From Hansschlegelia plantiphila (GTDB taxonomy: Bacteria > Pseudomonadota > Alphaproteobacteria > Rhizobiales > Methylopilaceae): a stretch of DNA of 64,000 bases. Location: positions 1 to 64,000 of the forward strand of contig NZ_BSFI01000007.1 of assembly GCF_027922265.1 (NCBI RefSeq), in the 5' to 3' direction. Shown piece after piece: positions 34,536 through 43,552 of this stretch (the first letter of the stretch is position 1; each line of letters opens with the position of its first letter). The notes beneath the pieces were generated by a model. That model was not told the DNA's origin. It saw nothing but the letters and a program-made list of their open reading frames with translations, and did no database searches. Position numbers and translations under genes: made by a program.

Positions 34536-37500
34536 TCAGATGATGGTAAAATCCGCCGCGGTGATGGTCGCGTGGTTCTCGAGCGTGGCGAACTGCACGG
34601 CCTTGTAGGTCGCCCCCGTTCCGTCCCGGTCGAAGAATAGCGCTCCGGTCGTGTTGTTGAAGATGATGCGGTCGGAGGCGTCGGCGGCGGCCGTCCCCAG
34701 GTGAAAGGCGTCGGCCGAAAGCGCGCCCAGAGCGAGGCCGGCGAACACGGACTGGCCGAGCCGCATCGTGTCGTCGGCTGCGCTGAAGTCGGTGATGGCG
34801 TCGACGTTTGACGAGCCGAGCGTGGTCGAGAACACGAAGGCGTCGTGCCCCGCGCCGCCCGCGATCCGGTCCGCGCCCGTCATCCCGTCGAGAATGTTGT
34901 CGTGGTCGTTGCCGGCGATCGTGTTTTTCAGGCTGTTGCCAGTCGCATTGACGTCACCGTCTCCGGTCAGCCTCAGCCGCTCGATATACTGGCCCGCCAA
35001 TGAGTAGCTCACCGAACTGAGAACACGGTCGTCGCCCTGGCCGTTCGCCTCGACCGCCTTATCGCCGACGGTCTGGACGTAATAGTCGTCGTCGCCGGTC
35101 CCGCCTGTCAGGACGTTCACGCCGGCGTTGCCGGTCAGCACATTGTCCAGGCTGTTGCCGGTCGCGTCGATTGCTGCGGCCCCGGTCAGGGTCAGGTTCT
35201 CGACGAACTGGTGGGCCAGCGAGAACGTCACCGAGGCGTTGACCGTATCGACGCCCGAGACGTTCGCTTCGATCACGACGTCGCCGGCGTTGTCGATCGT
35301 ATAGGTGTCGGACCCCGCGCCGCCCGTCATGGTGTCGGCGCCGCCGCCGCCGTTCAGGGCGTTGGCGCCGGCGTTGCCGGTGAGTGACTGGGCGAAGCTG
35401 TTGCCGTTCAGGTTGATCGCGGTGGTCGCCGCCGCGTCCGTGGTCTTCATCACCTCGATCTCGGCAGCGGAGTTCAGCGTGAACGTCGCGCTCGCGATGA
35501 CGGTGTCTGCCGCTCCCTGGCCGCGCGCCTCCATCACCACGTCGGCGTTGGTGTCGACGATGAACGTGTCGGAGCCGACGCCGCCTGTCAGCCGATCCGC
35601 GCCGTCTCCGCCGTCCAGAGTGTCGTTGCCTACGCCGCCGCTCAGCGTGTCGGCGCCGTCGCGGCCGGACAGCAGGTTATCGCCGGAGCTTCCGGTGAGC
35701 CTATTGTTCAACGAGTTGCCGGTCCCGTCGGTGTCGGCGGAGCCCGTCAGGACCAAGTTTTCGACATACTGGCCGGCGATGGAGAAGCTGACGGTCGCAT
35801 AGACGATGTCGCTTCCCGCGACGTCCGCCTCCGAGACCCTGTCGCCGCTGTTGTCGACGTAATAGGTGTCGGAGCCCGCGCCGCCAGCCATCGTGTCGGC
35901 TCCGGTTGAGCCGTCGAGCACGTTGTTCCCGACGTTGCCGGTCAGCACATTGGCGAGGCTGTTGCCGGTAGCGTCCGCAGCGGCCGATCCGGTCAGCGTC
36001 AGGTTCTCTACCCATTGGTGCGCCAGGGAGTAGGTCGTCGTCGAGTAGACGAGGTCGGTCCCTGCGTTCTTCGCCTCTACCGTCTGATCCTCCGTGATCG
36101 AGACATAGTAGACGTCGTCGCCCAGTCCGCCGATCATCACGTCGGCGCCGGCGCCGCCGTCGAGCGTGTCGGCGCCCTCACGGCCGTCGAGCGTGTTGAC
36201 GCCGGCGTTGCCGGTCAGCACGTTCGCGGCGTTCGTCCCCTTACCGTCGATATTGTCGGCGCCGGTAAGGATCAGATTCTCGATCGAACCATGAACCTCG
36301 GTCGCCGGACTGGCGAGGTCGTAGGCCATCGCTGTCACGATCGTGTCGACGCCGCCCGAGCCGCTGACGCTCTCGTCGACAACGTCGGCCAGGTCGTCGA
36401 CGTAATAGACGTCTCCGTTGGCGCCGCCGCGCATAGTGTCCGCTCCGGCGCCGCCCATGAGCGTGTCGGTTCCAGCGCCGCCTGTCAGCAGGTTTGCGCC
36501 CACGTTTCCGATCAGCAGGTTGGCGAGCGCGTTGCCCGTCGCATTGATGTCGTCCGTCCCGAGCAGCGTGAGGTTCTCGACGTCGCCGAGAATGACCGTG
36601 GTGTTGGCGAGCGAGAAGGAAAACGTCGTCTGCACCGTGTCGACGCCGTCGGAGCCAGCGATGCTTTCGTTGACGCGATCCGTCAGGCCATCGATGACAT
36701 AGACGTCGTTTCCAGCGCCCCCTCGCAGAACGTCGTTACCTGCGCCACCGACCAGAATGTCGCTGCCGCCGGCGCCGGTGAGGATGTTGCTCTCTTCGTT
36801 GCCGGTGATGAGATTGTCGAGTGCATTGCCCGTTCCGTTTATCGCTGCGGCCCCGGTCAGGGTCAGGTTCTCGACGTCTCCCTTGAAGGTCGCTGCATTC
36901 GACATGTCGAGGGTAATCGCCGTCTCGACGGTGTCGATCCCCGACCCGAGGAAGGCGAGTTCGTCCACCACGTCGGAAGCGCTGTCGACAACGTAGACGT
37001 CGTTGTCGGCGCCGCCCTGCATCGAGTCGACGCCTGTCCCGCCGTCAAGCCGGTCGGCGCCGCCAGCGCCCTTCAGCGTGTCAGCGCCGACGCTGCCGAA
37101 CAGCGCGTTGACGCCGCCGTCTCCGGCGAGCGAGTCGTTGTAGTTCGATCCGTAGAGATTCTCGAAGTTGAGAAGTACGTCGCCTTGCGCGTCGCCGCCC
37201 GACGCCGCGCCATTGATGGCGACCACGACGCCGGCCGACGACCCGGCGTAGCTGAGGGTGTCGACGCCAGTGCCGCCATCGAGGTGATCCGCTCCGCCGC
37301 GCCCCTCGACGACGTCGTCGCCGGCCGCCGCAGTAATGTAATTTTCGTCGGAGCTACCTGCGATCGTGTCGTTGCCCCCCGCAGTCCGGACATTCTCGAT
37401 GCTAATCATCGTCAGGAGCGATCGGCCTGGCTCAAGCGCCGGCGTTATCGTTCCAGCCTGAAGATCCACGCGAACAGAACTGTCGAACTGCCATTGATAA

Positions 37501-37778
37501 TCGTCGCTGCCAATCCCGCCGTCTATTGTCGCACCACCTGACACTATGAAAAGATCGTCGCCATCGTCGCCATAAAAAACTTGATGGTAGGCTACAGAAT
37601 AACCTGTCTGGATGATGGTGTCGTTACCAGTTCCTGCGTGGACGACATCATTCCCAAATCCGGAGTTAATCGTATCATCGCCACCATATGCATTGATAGT
37701 GTCATCGCCGTCTGTCGTCGGCGGATTAAAGTTATAGTCGATGCGATCGTTGTTGTTGGTGCCATTAATTACAGTCAT
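34536..37778 (-). CDS. Large RTX calcium-binding protein, probably secreted
   Basis: A 1080-residue protein made almost wholly of glycine/aspartate-rich nonapeptide repeats (GGAGADTM, GNAGVNVLTGGTGDDDYYV and alike) that bind calcium in parallel beta rolls. About eight modules share a VENLTLTGxxxxxATGNxLxN core. It has no N-terminal signal peptide. The C-terminus (ITDFSAADDTMRLGQSVF, LFFDRDGTGATYKAVQFATL) is the usual end of type I secreted RTX proteins, where an uncleaved secretion signal lies. No catalytic domain is seen, and no type I secretion genes are in the window. Possible roles are surface layer, adhesion or biofilm. Confidence 0.9.
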   Translation of the reverse strand: MTVINGTNNNDRIDYNFNPPTTDGDDTINAYGGDDTINSGFGNDVVHAGTGNDTIIQTGYSVAYHQVFYGDDGDDLFIVSGGATIDGGIGSDDYQWQFDSSVRVDLQAGTITPALEPGRSLLTMISIENVRTAGGNDTIAGSSDENYITAAAGDDVVEGRGGADHLDGGTGVDTLSYAGSSAGVVVAINGAASGGDAQGDVLLNFENLYGSNYNDSLAGDGGVNALFGSVGADTLKGAGGADRLDGGTGVDSMQGGADNDVYVVDSASDVVDELAFLGSGIDTVETAITLDMSNAATFKGDVENLTLTGAAAINGTGNALDNLITGNEESNILTGAGGSDILVGGAGNDVLRGGAGNDVYVIDGLTDRVNESIAGSDGVDTVQTTFSFSLANTTVILGDVENLTLLGTDDINATGNALANLLIGNVGANLLTGGAGTDTLMGGAGADTMRGGANGDVYYVDDLADVVDESVSGSGGVDTIVTAMAYDLASPATEVHGSIENLILTGADNIDGKGTNAANVLTGNAGVNTLDGREGADTLDGGAGADVMIGGLGDDVYYVSITEDQTVEAKNAGTDLVYSTTTYSLAHQWVENLTLTGSAAADATGNSLANVLTGNVGNNVLDGSTGADTMAGGAGSDTYYVDNSGDRVSEADVAGSDIVYATVSFSIAGQYVENLVLTGSADTDGTGNSLNNRLTGSSGDNLLSGRDGADTLSGGVGNDTLDGGDGADRLTGGVGSDTFIVDTNADVVMEARGQGAADTVIASATFTLNSAAEIEVMKTTDAAATTAINLNGNSFAQSLTGNAGANALNGGGGADTMTGGAGSDTYTIDNAGDVVIEANVSGVDTVNASVTFSLAHQFVENLTLTGAAAIDATGNSLDNVLTGNAGVNVLTGGTGDDDYYVQTVGDKAVEANGQGDDRVLSSVSYSLAGQYIERLRLTGDGDVNATGNSLKNTIAGNDHDNILDGMTGADRIAGGAGHDAFVFSTTLGSSNVDAITDFSAADDTMRLGQSVFAGLALGALSADAFHLGTAAADASDRIIFNNTTGALFFDRDGTGATYKAVQFATLENHATITAADFTII
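34860..37090 (-). repeat. Tandem modules inside the RTX gene
   Basis: Roughly 250-400 base units encode ENLTLTG-GTGN-LTGN-GGAGADTM-YYVD-VDE/VEA, repeated about eight times with substitutions. One unit (around 35400-35500) is diverged to IEVMKTTDAAATTAINLNGN. These repeats could recombine and change protein length. Confidence 0.75.
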
Positions 37779-37846
37779 GACGCTATTTCCTGCGGACTGG
37801 ATCGGATCAGACAGACGTCAACCGTAGCTATGATCTCAGTCTCCGC

Positions 37847-38170
37847 TTATATAAGGAACTTAATCGCCAAATCTATACTTAATTCGATCAATTTTTTCCG
37901 CAGCCTCTCGGCTGCGGCTGCGGATAAACCTGCGTGGAGAAGCGCGTGCATGTGAGCCAAGTCCACCTGGCCCCGCATCAGCCCTTCATATTCCATTCGA
38001 CTCATCTGTCCGGATTTGTACTGATATGTCCACTGTGGTATTTCGATTGCAGTCCTTTTAAGAAAATCTTTAGCATCATTCGCTGCTTGTGTTCTAAGTG
38101 CGCCTGCTTCGTTTCCCGCAGCTTGGATAAACGCTTGTTCGAGTGCTTCGGCGAATTTGGCCATACTCAT
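37847..38170 (-). CDS. Hypothetical small protein upstream of the RTX gene
   Basis: A 107-residue protein starting MSMAKFAEALEQAFIQAAGN with GGAG eight bases before ATG 38170. It is helical and charged, with two Met/His/Leu segments (MSRMEYEGLMRGQVDLAHMH, ALLHAGLSAAAAERLRKKLI) and no signal peptide. No family recognised. It is 68 bases upstream of the RTX gene on the same strand and may be its partner. Confidence 0.55.
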   Translation of the reverse strand: MSMAKFAEALEQAFIQAAGNEAGALRTQAANDAKDFLKRTAIEIPQWTYQYKSGQMSRMEYEGLMRGQVDLAHMHALLHAGLSAAAAERLRKKLIELSIDLAIKFLI

Positions 38171-38247
38171 TGCGTCTTCTCCTGTGCGGCGGCCTTGTTT
38201 TCGGCAGAGATTGGGCATGCTGTCTGTTTTTGTTTATTGGCCTCCAA

Positions 38248-38637
38248 TCATATAATGGTATCAAATGCGTCATCAAGTTGTTGTTTCTTGTTGAGTCGAT
38301 AGGCGGACGATGTCGTGCCCTGAGCTCTCCACGTCCTAGCAAATTCGCCGAAAAGATTACCAGAAGGATTTCGTAATTTATCCCACATCGATGTTGAAAT
38401 TTTATTCTCAGAAACACCGGCAGAAAATTCGTATGCGCTGTTTATCTTTAGTGCGGTGCTATCGACATCCCTTTGCTTTGATTTGAAATTATTCCCGGAT
38501 GACAGCACCAGCGCGCCAGTTTCAGCTTTGATTGATGTTGTTTTCTTATAAGCCTCGAGACTGTAGTCCGGGCTTAGCTGAGCGCAGCCAGTAAGTGTGG
38601 TAGCTGTGAATAAGACGATTATAGGTTTGTCGTTCAC
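38248..38637 (-). CDS. Hypothetical lipoprotein
   Basis: A 129-residue protein from GTG 38637 (GGGGGGC just upstream): short charged start, hydrophobic run PIIVLFTATTLTGC with an LTGC lipobox, then a polar mature part (YKKTTSIKAETGALVLSSGN, NLFGEFARTWRAQ). It should be lipidated and membrane-anchored. A longer frame upstream reads through Arg-rich noise. It lies next to the small RTX-neighbour gene on the same strand; function unknown. Confidence 0.55.
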   Translation of the reverse strand: MNDKPIIVLFTATTLTGCAQLSPDYSLEAYKKTTSIKAETGALVLSSGNNFKSKQRDVDSTALKINSAYEFSAGVSENKISTSMWDKLRNPSGNLFGEFARTWRAQGTTSSAYRLNKKQQLDDAFDTII

Positions 38638-38714
38638 GAAGCCCCCCGCAAATTTCCACTTCTGAATTGGGTATAAGAGCACGCACAGGGGAGATCGCGA
38701 GTTAGGAGTAATCC

Positions 38715-39050
38715 CTACTCTCCGCACCACTCGGGCCGATCCGCCTTCCGCAACTTCGGCCGCGGCCGAGCGTGCCCTTCGCGCACAAGCTCCGCGCCGA
38801 CGTCCTTCCCCTCCGAATTTCCGCGACGCTCGATGGTGAAGTCGTTCGGCGCCATGATCGCGATCAGCCGCTCGCGGGCCGCCTGGGCGCGGAACAGCTC
38901 GAGCGGGCACTTCGCGCGATGCATCTCCGGGGCGTCGATCGGGCCATCCTCGGACGTCAGCCGGATGCGCTCTCCGTCGACGTCGATCGTTTCGCCGTCG
39001 ACGACGCGCAGATCAGCCGACCATGCCGGCGACGGCAGCGAATTCATCAA
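38715..39050 (-). pseudogene. Thermonuclease-like protein, degraded
   Basis: A 111-residue frame with the staphylococcal-nuclease start DGETIDVDGERIRL, DAPEMHRAKCPLE, AARERLIAIM, and the end DVGAELVREGHARPRPK ... EWCGE. Between them the usual YGRxLARV strand and its catalytic Arg are absent (only RGNSEGKDVGAEL joins the halves), and the IRLxGIDAPE loop is altered to IRLTSEDGPIDAPE. Probably a decaying copy of a common Rhizobiales thermonuclease-family gene. Confidence 0.55.
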
Positions 39051-39360
39051 GAAACAGTGCGAGAATGGCAGAAACGGCTGTGCCGGCTTTCAGGCGTCCG
39101 ATATACGCGCGCTGTTCCGCCATGTTCGAGGTATCTCAAGCCGAGAGCCTCTAAATGGCGTCGGCTGGGGCAGGAGGATTTTAACCCATAAGATTGCTTT
39201 GCCAAGAAGACTTAGAAGACCAGCGGTCATCTAGACGTAAGACATGCGGAACTGTTACGGGGACTGTTATCGGGTTGTCCTTGAGAGCGACGCATGAGCC
39301 CCCGCGAGTGAGCGCACCTCGTTGCTGGCGACGAGGACCGCGCCCTGGAACCGGCGCCCT

Positions 39361-39464
39361 GCCGCGACGTGAAGGGGCTTCCGGTCGGCCTGATGCTGAC
39401 CGGCCGCAGCTTCGACGACGTCACGGTGCTGCGCGCGGCGATCGCTTATCTCTCCGCCGCCTGA
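39361..39464 (+). pseudogene. Amidase C-terminal fragment
   Basis: In frame to the stop at 39462-39464: CRDVKGLPVGLMLTGRSFDD then VTVLRAAIAYLSAA. GLPVGLMLxGRxFDDxTVLRAA is the typical end of amidase-signature-family enzymes. No upstream part of such a gene is present. It marks a deletion or insertion boundary just before the operon that ends at 39513. The 460-base gap 39051-39512 holds nothing else I can assign. Confidence 0.6.
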
Positions 39465-39512
39465 CGGCCGTCGCGACGCCGCCCTGTCGGACGGCGGCGT
39501 CGCGCGCTCGCT

Positions 39513-40448
39513 TCAAAGCTTCCTGAGAAACGTCGGCCAGCGCGGGTCGCAGATGATCGAGCGCGCGCGCATGTGCTTCCAGGCGCCGTATTTGTAGAAG
39601 TCGAAGTCGAGCGTGGAGATGCGGTTCTGCACCATCGCCCAGGTCGACCATTTGATGTCGGCCAGCGCCTTGTGCACCATCAGACGGGCGAAGGACGCTT
39701 CGTCGGCGCGGCCGAAATAGACCTCGAGCAGCTCGCGGTCGACGTCCTCGGTGAAGAACATCTCGCCGCTCCAGATCGCGATGTCGTAGATGCGGTCGTT
39801 GTTCGAGGCGTATTCGAAGTCGATCAGCATGATCGACGCGTCGGGCCCGATCAGGAAGTTGCCGGGCATCGGGTCGTTGAAGCAGGGCGTGAGGTCGAGC
39901 CCGGAGGCTTCAAGCGCCGCGCGCGCCATCCGGTATTGGCTCTGCAGCCAGACATGGTCGGCGGGAATCTCGGCGCCGAGCGTCCGCACCTGTTCGTCGT
40001 GCTCGTCGATCATGTCGAACACGGTCTTGGTGAGCGGCAGGAGAGGGGCAGAGTGCAGTCGGCGGTAGACCGACATGGCCTCCGCGCGCAGCGAAGGGTC
40101 GGCGAAATCGCGATGGGTGGACGGCCGCCGGCCTTCCACGAATTCGGCGATCTCCACGCCTTCGGCGTCGAGATAGTCGAAGGTGCGCGGCCCGAGACCG
40201 ACGGTCTCCGCCCGGCGGCTGGCGGCGCGCGCGGCGTTGCGGTCGATGAACATCTCGGTTCCCCGGCCGGGGATCTTCACGAAATAAGCCATGGGATCGC
40301 CTTCGATCTCCACGCGCCAGTTCATGTTGCTGATGCCGCCGAACACCGGGCGGTATCGGACCCCGCGTCCGCGCCATGGCGCGACGGCGCCGAGCGCCGC
40401 CTCGATCAGCCGCTCCGACTCGGTCGCGGCGCTTCCCAGGCTTTTCAT
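39513..40448 (-). CDS. APH/choline-kinase-like phosphotransferase (A)
   Basis: A 311-residue kinase of the aminoglycoside phosphotransferase / choline kinase superfamily. The N-lobe holds FGGISNMNWRVEIEG (nucleotide loop) and YFVKIPG (Lys). The catalytic loop reads CFNDPMPGNFLIG, with Asn in place of the usual His before D, and the metal motif is LIDFEYASNNDRIYDIA. The substrate is likely a small alcohol or amino alcohol. It is the last gene of a minus-strand operon, 12 bases after a similar kinase, suggesting a heteromeric pair or sequential steps. Confidence 0.82.
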   Translation of the reverse strand: MKSLGSAATESERLIEAALGAVAPWRGRGVRYRPVFGGISNMNWRVEIEGDPMAYFVKIPGRGTEMFIDRNAARAASRRAETVGLGPRTFDYLDAEGVEIAEFVEGRRPSTHRDFADPSLRAEAMSVYRRLHSAPLLPLTKTVFDMIDEHDEQVRTLGAEIPADHVWLQSQYRMARAALEASGLDLTPCFNDPMPGNFLIGPDASIMLIDFEYASNNDRIYDIAIWSGEMFFTEDVDRELLEVYFGRADEASFARLMVHKALADIKWSTWAMVQNRISTLDFDFYKYGAWKHMRARSIICDPRWPTFLRKL

Positions 40449-40460
40449 CGGCGCGGACTC

Positions 40461-41408
40461 CTAGAGCGACCGGAGGGTTTCTTCGAAGCCGGGCCGGCCG
40501 ACCAGCATCCGGCACCGGAGGAAACGCCAGCCGGCGTATTTGCGGAATTCGAGCGAGGCGTGGGGCGACAGCCGGTCGAGCAGCAGGCTGCGCAGCCCCC
40601 AGTAGAAATCGTCCGCAGCAGCGTAGGCGCGGCAGCGGGCGAGCGAGGCCGGGCGGCTCGCGCCCTCGTAGATTTCGAGCGCCCGGGCCATCTCGCTGTC
40701 GAACTGGAAAGCCTCGTTCAGCAGCGCCCCGATCTGATGGTAGGGGTCGCTGTTGGCGGCCATGTCGAAGTCGACGAGGCGCAGGCCGCCGTCCGGGCCG
40801 AGCATGAGGTTCGAGGCGTGCGGATCGTTGTGCGCCGGGCGCAGGTCGACGCCGGCGGCGACGATCGCTTCGCCGATGGCGTCGGTCCAGCGCTTCAGCC
40901 ACCACGCGTCCGGCGGCAGCGTGTCGGCGTCGCTTCCGAGCAGCCGCCACATCGTCTCGACGCCGTCGAACACGCTCCAGCTCCGCGACAGCGCAGGGCC
41001 GTCTGCGAAAACGCCGTAGGCGTCCAGCACGCCCGCAAGGCGGTCGTCCCGCCGCAGGTCGTCCATCCGCGCGGGGCGCCAGTCCGCCCCGAGGTCCTCG
41101 AACAGGATCGCGCCCTCCTCCTCGAAGAGAGCGAGCGGCGCCGGCGCGAGGCCACGGGCGGCTGCGGCCCCCGCGGCCTCGAAGCTCGCGGAGAGGTCGA
41201 TGAGATCGCGGATCGCCGGCTCGGTCACCTTGAGGAAGCCTCCGGGCTCCCCGGCGACGACGAGCCGGAAGGTCGTGGACTCGACAGCGTGATAGGACGG
41301 CGAGGCGACGCCCGGCGCGGCGAGCTCGACGTCGACGGACCGTCCCGCCAGCCCCGGCGCTCTCGCAAGGATCCGCGCCAGCGCGTCCGATCCGGCGGGA
41401 TCGCTCAT
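40461..41408 (-). CDS. APH/choline-kinase-like phosphotransferase (B)
   Basis: A 315-residue homologue of the neighbouring kinase. The catalytic loop is PAHNDPHASNLMLG and the metal motif LVDFDMAANSDPYHQIG. The N-lobe has FRLVVAGEPGGFLKVTEP. Start ATG 41408 overlaps the stop of the M20 gene (ATGA). Its divergence from kinase A suggests an old duplication. Function within the operon is unknown; it could phosphorylate the product of the amidohydrolase. Confidence 0.82.
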   Translation of the reverse strand: MSDPAGSDALARILARAPGLAGRSVDVELAAPGVASPSYHAVESTTFRLVVAGEPGGFLKVTEPAIRDLIDLSASFEAAGAAAARGLAPAPLALFEEEGAILFEDLGADWRPARMDDLRRDDRLAGVLDAYGVFADGPALSRSWSVFDGVETMWRLLGSDADTLPPDAWWLKRWTDAIGEAIVAAGVDLRPAHNDPHASNLMLGPDGGLRLVDFDMAANSDPYHQIGALLNEAFQFDSEMARALEIYEGASRPASLARCRAYAAADDFYWGLRSLLLDRLSPHASLEFRKYAGWRFLRCRMLVGRPGFEETLRSL

Positions 41409-42700
41409 GGGGTCTTGTCCGCCTTTATGACGGCCGCGCCGCCGGTCGCGAGCTCGTGCAGCATGTCGGCGACGATCTGGACGCCGAAGGCCTGGTCCTC
41501 GGGCTTGGTGAACTCGGTGGGGTGGTGGATGACGCCGCCGACGCTCGGAACGGCGAGGACGACGGCGGGACACACCGCGGCGAGCGCGACCGCGTCATGG
41601 CCGCCGATCGTGTCGAGCAGCGGCATGTCTTCGCCGCGCCTGGCCGAGACCTCGCCCGCGAGCCGGACGAGGCCCGCGTCCATGGCGCCCGCGGCGCGAT
41701 AGTCGACCGAGCGGACCTCGGAGCCGACCTTCGCGAAGTCGGCGGCCTCGGCGATCATCGCTTTGAGCTTCTCCTCCGCCTCGCGCAAAATCTCCGGCGA
41801 GCCCGAGCGGAGCTCGATGAACAGCACCGCTTCGCCCGGCACTGTGTTGGGCGAGTTCGGGAACACTTCGAGCCGCCCCACCGATGTGTGGAGGTCAAGG
41901 CCGTAATCGCCCGCGAGCCGCTTGAGGCCGGTGATCACGAAGCCCGCGGCGAGCAGCGCGTCCTGGCGCTCCGCCATCGGCGTCGGGCCGGTGTGGGCCT
42001 GCCGTCCGATGAACGCGAGGCGATATTTGGTGGCGCCCCAGAAGCGCGAGAAGGCCCCGATGCGCTTCTTGGAGTTCTCCAGGGAGGGCGCGCCTTCGAT
42101 GTGGAGCTCGATGAGCGCGGCCGGAACGGGGACCTTGTCGTCGCCGGCGTAGCCGATAGAGCGGAGCGCCTCGCCGACCGAGACGCCGGCGCCGTCGCGG
42201 CGCTCGAGCGCCCAGTCGAGCGCGGCGGCGCCGGTGAAGACGCTGCTGCCGAGCAGGCTCGGCTGGAAGCGCGCGCCCTCCTCGTTGGTCCAGTTCACGA
42301 TGGCGAAATTGCAGGCCGAGGAGGCGCCTTCGCGCTTCAGGCCTTCGGCGACCGCGCGGACCGCCTCGCAGGCGGCGACGACGCCGAGCGCGCCGTCGAA
42401 GCGCCCGCCGTTCGGCTGGCTGTCGATATGCGATCCGACCATGACGGTCGGGGCGTTGTGTCCGGCGAGATCGAGAAGGCCGAACTGGTTGCCGATGGCG
42501 TCGACCTTCTGCGTGAAGCCGTTGTCTTTGAACCACGCCCCGAGCCAGTCGCGCGCCTTGCGGTCCTCCTCGGAAAGCGAGAGCCGCGTCATGGACCCAT
42601 CGGCGCCGCCGCCGAAGGCGGAGACGGCCTCCATCATGGCTTGCAGCCGCTGCGGATCGATCGCCGCCGGAGACGGGGCTGTCGACGAAATGTCAGGCAT
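41405..42700 (-). CDS. M20-family amidohydrolase (N-carbamoyl amino acid / allantoate amidohydrolase type)
   Basis: A 431-residue zinc/manganese hydrolase of the hydantoinase/carbamoylase family. Metal-binding motifs are GSHIDSQPNGGRFDGALGV, NWTNEEGARF and, at the C-terminus, VIHHPTEFT; the dimer/substrate segment GRQAHTGPTPM is also typical. It hydrolyses N-carbamoyl or ureido amides. It starts at ATG 42700, overlapping the end of the DeoR gene by 8 bases. In this operon it is probably the catabolic enzyme acting on the imported compound. Confidence 0.87.
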   Translation of the reverse strand: MPDISSTAPSPAAIDPQRLQAMMEAVSAFGGGADGSMTRLSLSEEDRKARDWLGAWFKDNGFTQKVDAIGNQFGLLDLAGHNAPTVMVGSHIDSQPNGGRFDGALGVVAACEAVRAVAEGLKREGASSACNFAIVNWTNEEGARFQPSLLGSSVFTGAAALDWALERRDGAGVSVGEALRSIGYAGDDKVPVPAALIELHIEGAPSLENSKKRIGAFSRFWGATKYRLAFIGRQAHTGPTPMAERQDALLAAGFVITGLKRLAGDYGLDLHTSVGRLEVFPNSPNTVPGEAVLFIELRSGSPEILREAEEKLKAMIAEAADFAKVGSEVRSVDYRAAGAMDAGLVRLAGEVSARRGEDMPLLDTIGGHDAVALAAVCPAVVLAVPSVGGVIHHPTEFTKPEDQAFGVQIVADMLHELATGGAAVIKADKTP

Positions 42701-43451
42701 GGATGAGGTCAACTTTCGTTTTCTGAAACAGTTCTGCGAATTCGGTGCTGAGCGGGCCGTCGGTGACGAGCGCTCCGATGTCGCCGAGCGCGAAGGTTCT
42801 AACCGTGCCGAGCCGGCCGAACTTGCTCGAATCCGCCAGCATGACGGACCGCCGCGACTGCTTGAGCGCCGCCCGGCGGAGCAGCGCCTCGTCCTGGCCG
42901 CGATCCATGAAGCCATGCTCGGCGTGGACGGTGCCGATGCTGACGACGGCCATGTCGTAGAAATGCTCGCTGATGGCCGCCAGCGTCTGGTGGCCGAACA
43001 GGGCCTTGTAGGTCGGCTTCATCTCGCCGCCGAGCACGACCACGTCCGCCTCCGGGTCGGTGCAGAGCAGAGCCGCGATGTCGATCGAATTGGTGTGGAT
43101 CGCGACCCGCCGCCCGAGAAGGTGACGGGCGAAGGCAAGCGTCGTCGTTCCGGTGTCGATGAAGATCTTCATGCCGTCTTTGACGAGCGGCCGGGCCGCC
43201 AGAGCGATCCGGCCCTTCTCGCGCGCATTCACGCGCGTGCGTTCGTTGAAGGGCCGGTCGCCCTCCTTCCGGTCGACAACCGCGCCGCCGTAGACGCGCC
43301 GCGCGTGGCCGCTCCCCTCAAGATCCTTCAGGTCCCGGCGGATCGTTTCGGCGCTGACCCGCAGGATCGCGGCCGTCGCCTTCACGTCGACGCGCCCGTG
43401 CCGCAGCAACTCATCGAGAATGAGCTGTTGCCGCTGCTCCGTGATGCCCAT
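42693..43451 (-). CDS. DeoR-family repressor
   Basis: A 252-residue DeoR regulator: helix-turn-helix LLRHGRVDVKATAAILRVSA, ETIRRDLKDLEGSGHARRVY, then a sugar-phosphate-isomerase-like sensing domain (FIDTGTTTLAFARHL, MLADSSKFGRLG). DeoR proteins usually sense a phosphorylated intermediate, which fits the two kinases in the same operon. ATG 43451 is chosen because homology starts at MGITEQRQQL. Its likely operator is the palindrome upstream of the binding-protein gene. Confidence 0.87.
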   Translation of the reverse strand: MGITEQRQQLILDELLRHGRVDVKATAAILRVSAETIRRDLKDLEGSGHARRVYGGAVVDRKEGDRPFNERTRVNAREKGRIALAARPLVKDGMKIFIDTGTTTLAFARHLLGRRVAIHTNSIDIAALLCTDPEADVVVLGGEMKPTYKALFGHQTLAAISEHFYDMAVVSIGTVHAEHGFMDRGQDEALLRRAALKQSRRSVMLADSSKFGRLGTVRTFALGDIGALVTDGPLSTEFAELFQKTKVDLIHA

Positions 43452-43552
43452 GACCGTTCTCCCGCGCGCGACTCGGTCCGGCGGGCCCCCTCGGCGCGAC
43501 GAAGGCTCGTTGGCACGGGACCGCTCCAGCGGCAATTCCAAAGCCGGCCGCG

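Noticed and set aside
39130..39190. tRNA 3'-end-like sequence on the minus strand (GGGTTAAAATCC)
   Set aside because: The T-loop lacks the invariant C and no cloverleaf precedes it; at most a decayed attachment site, too weak to call.
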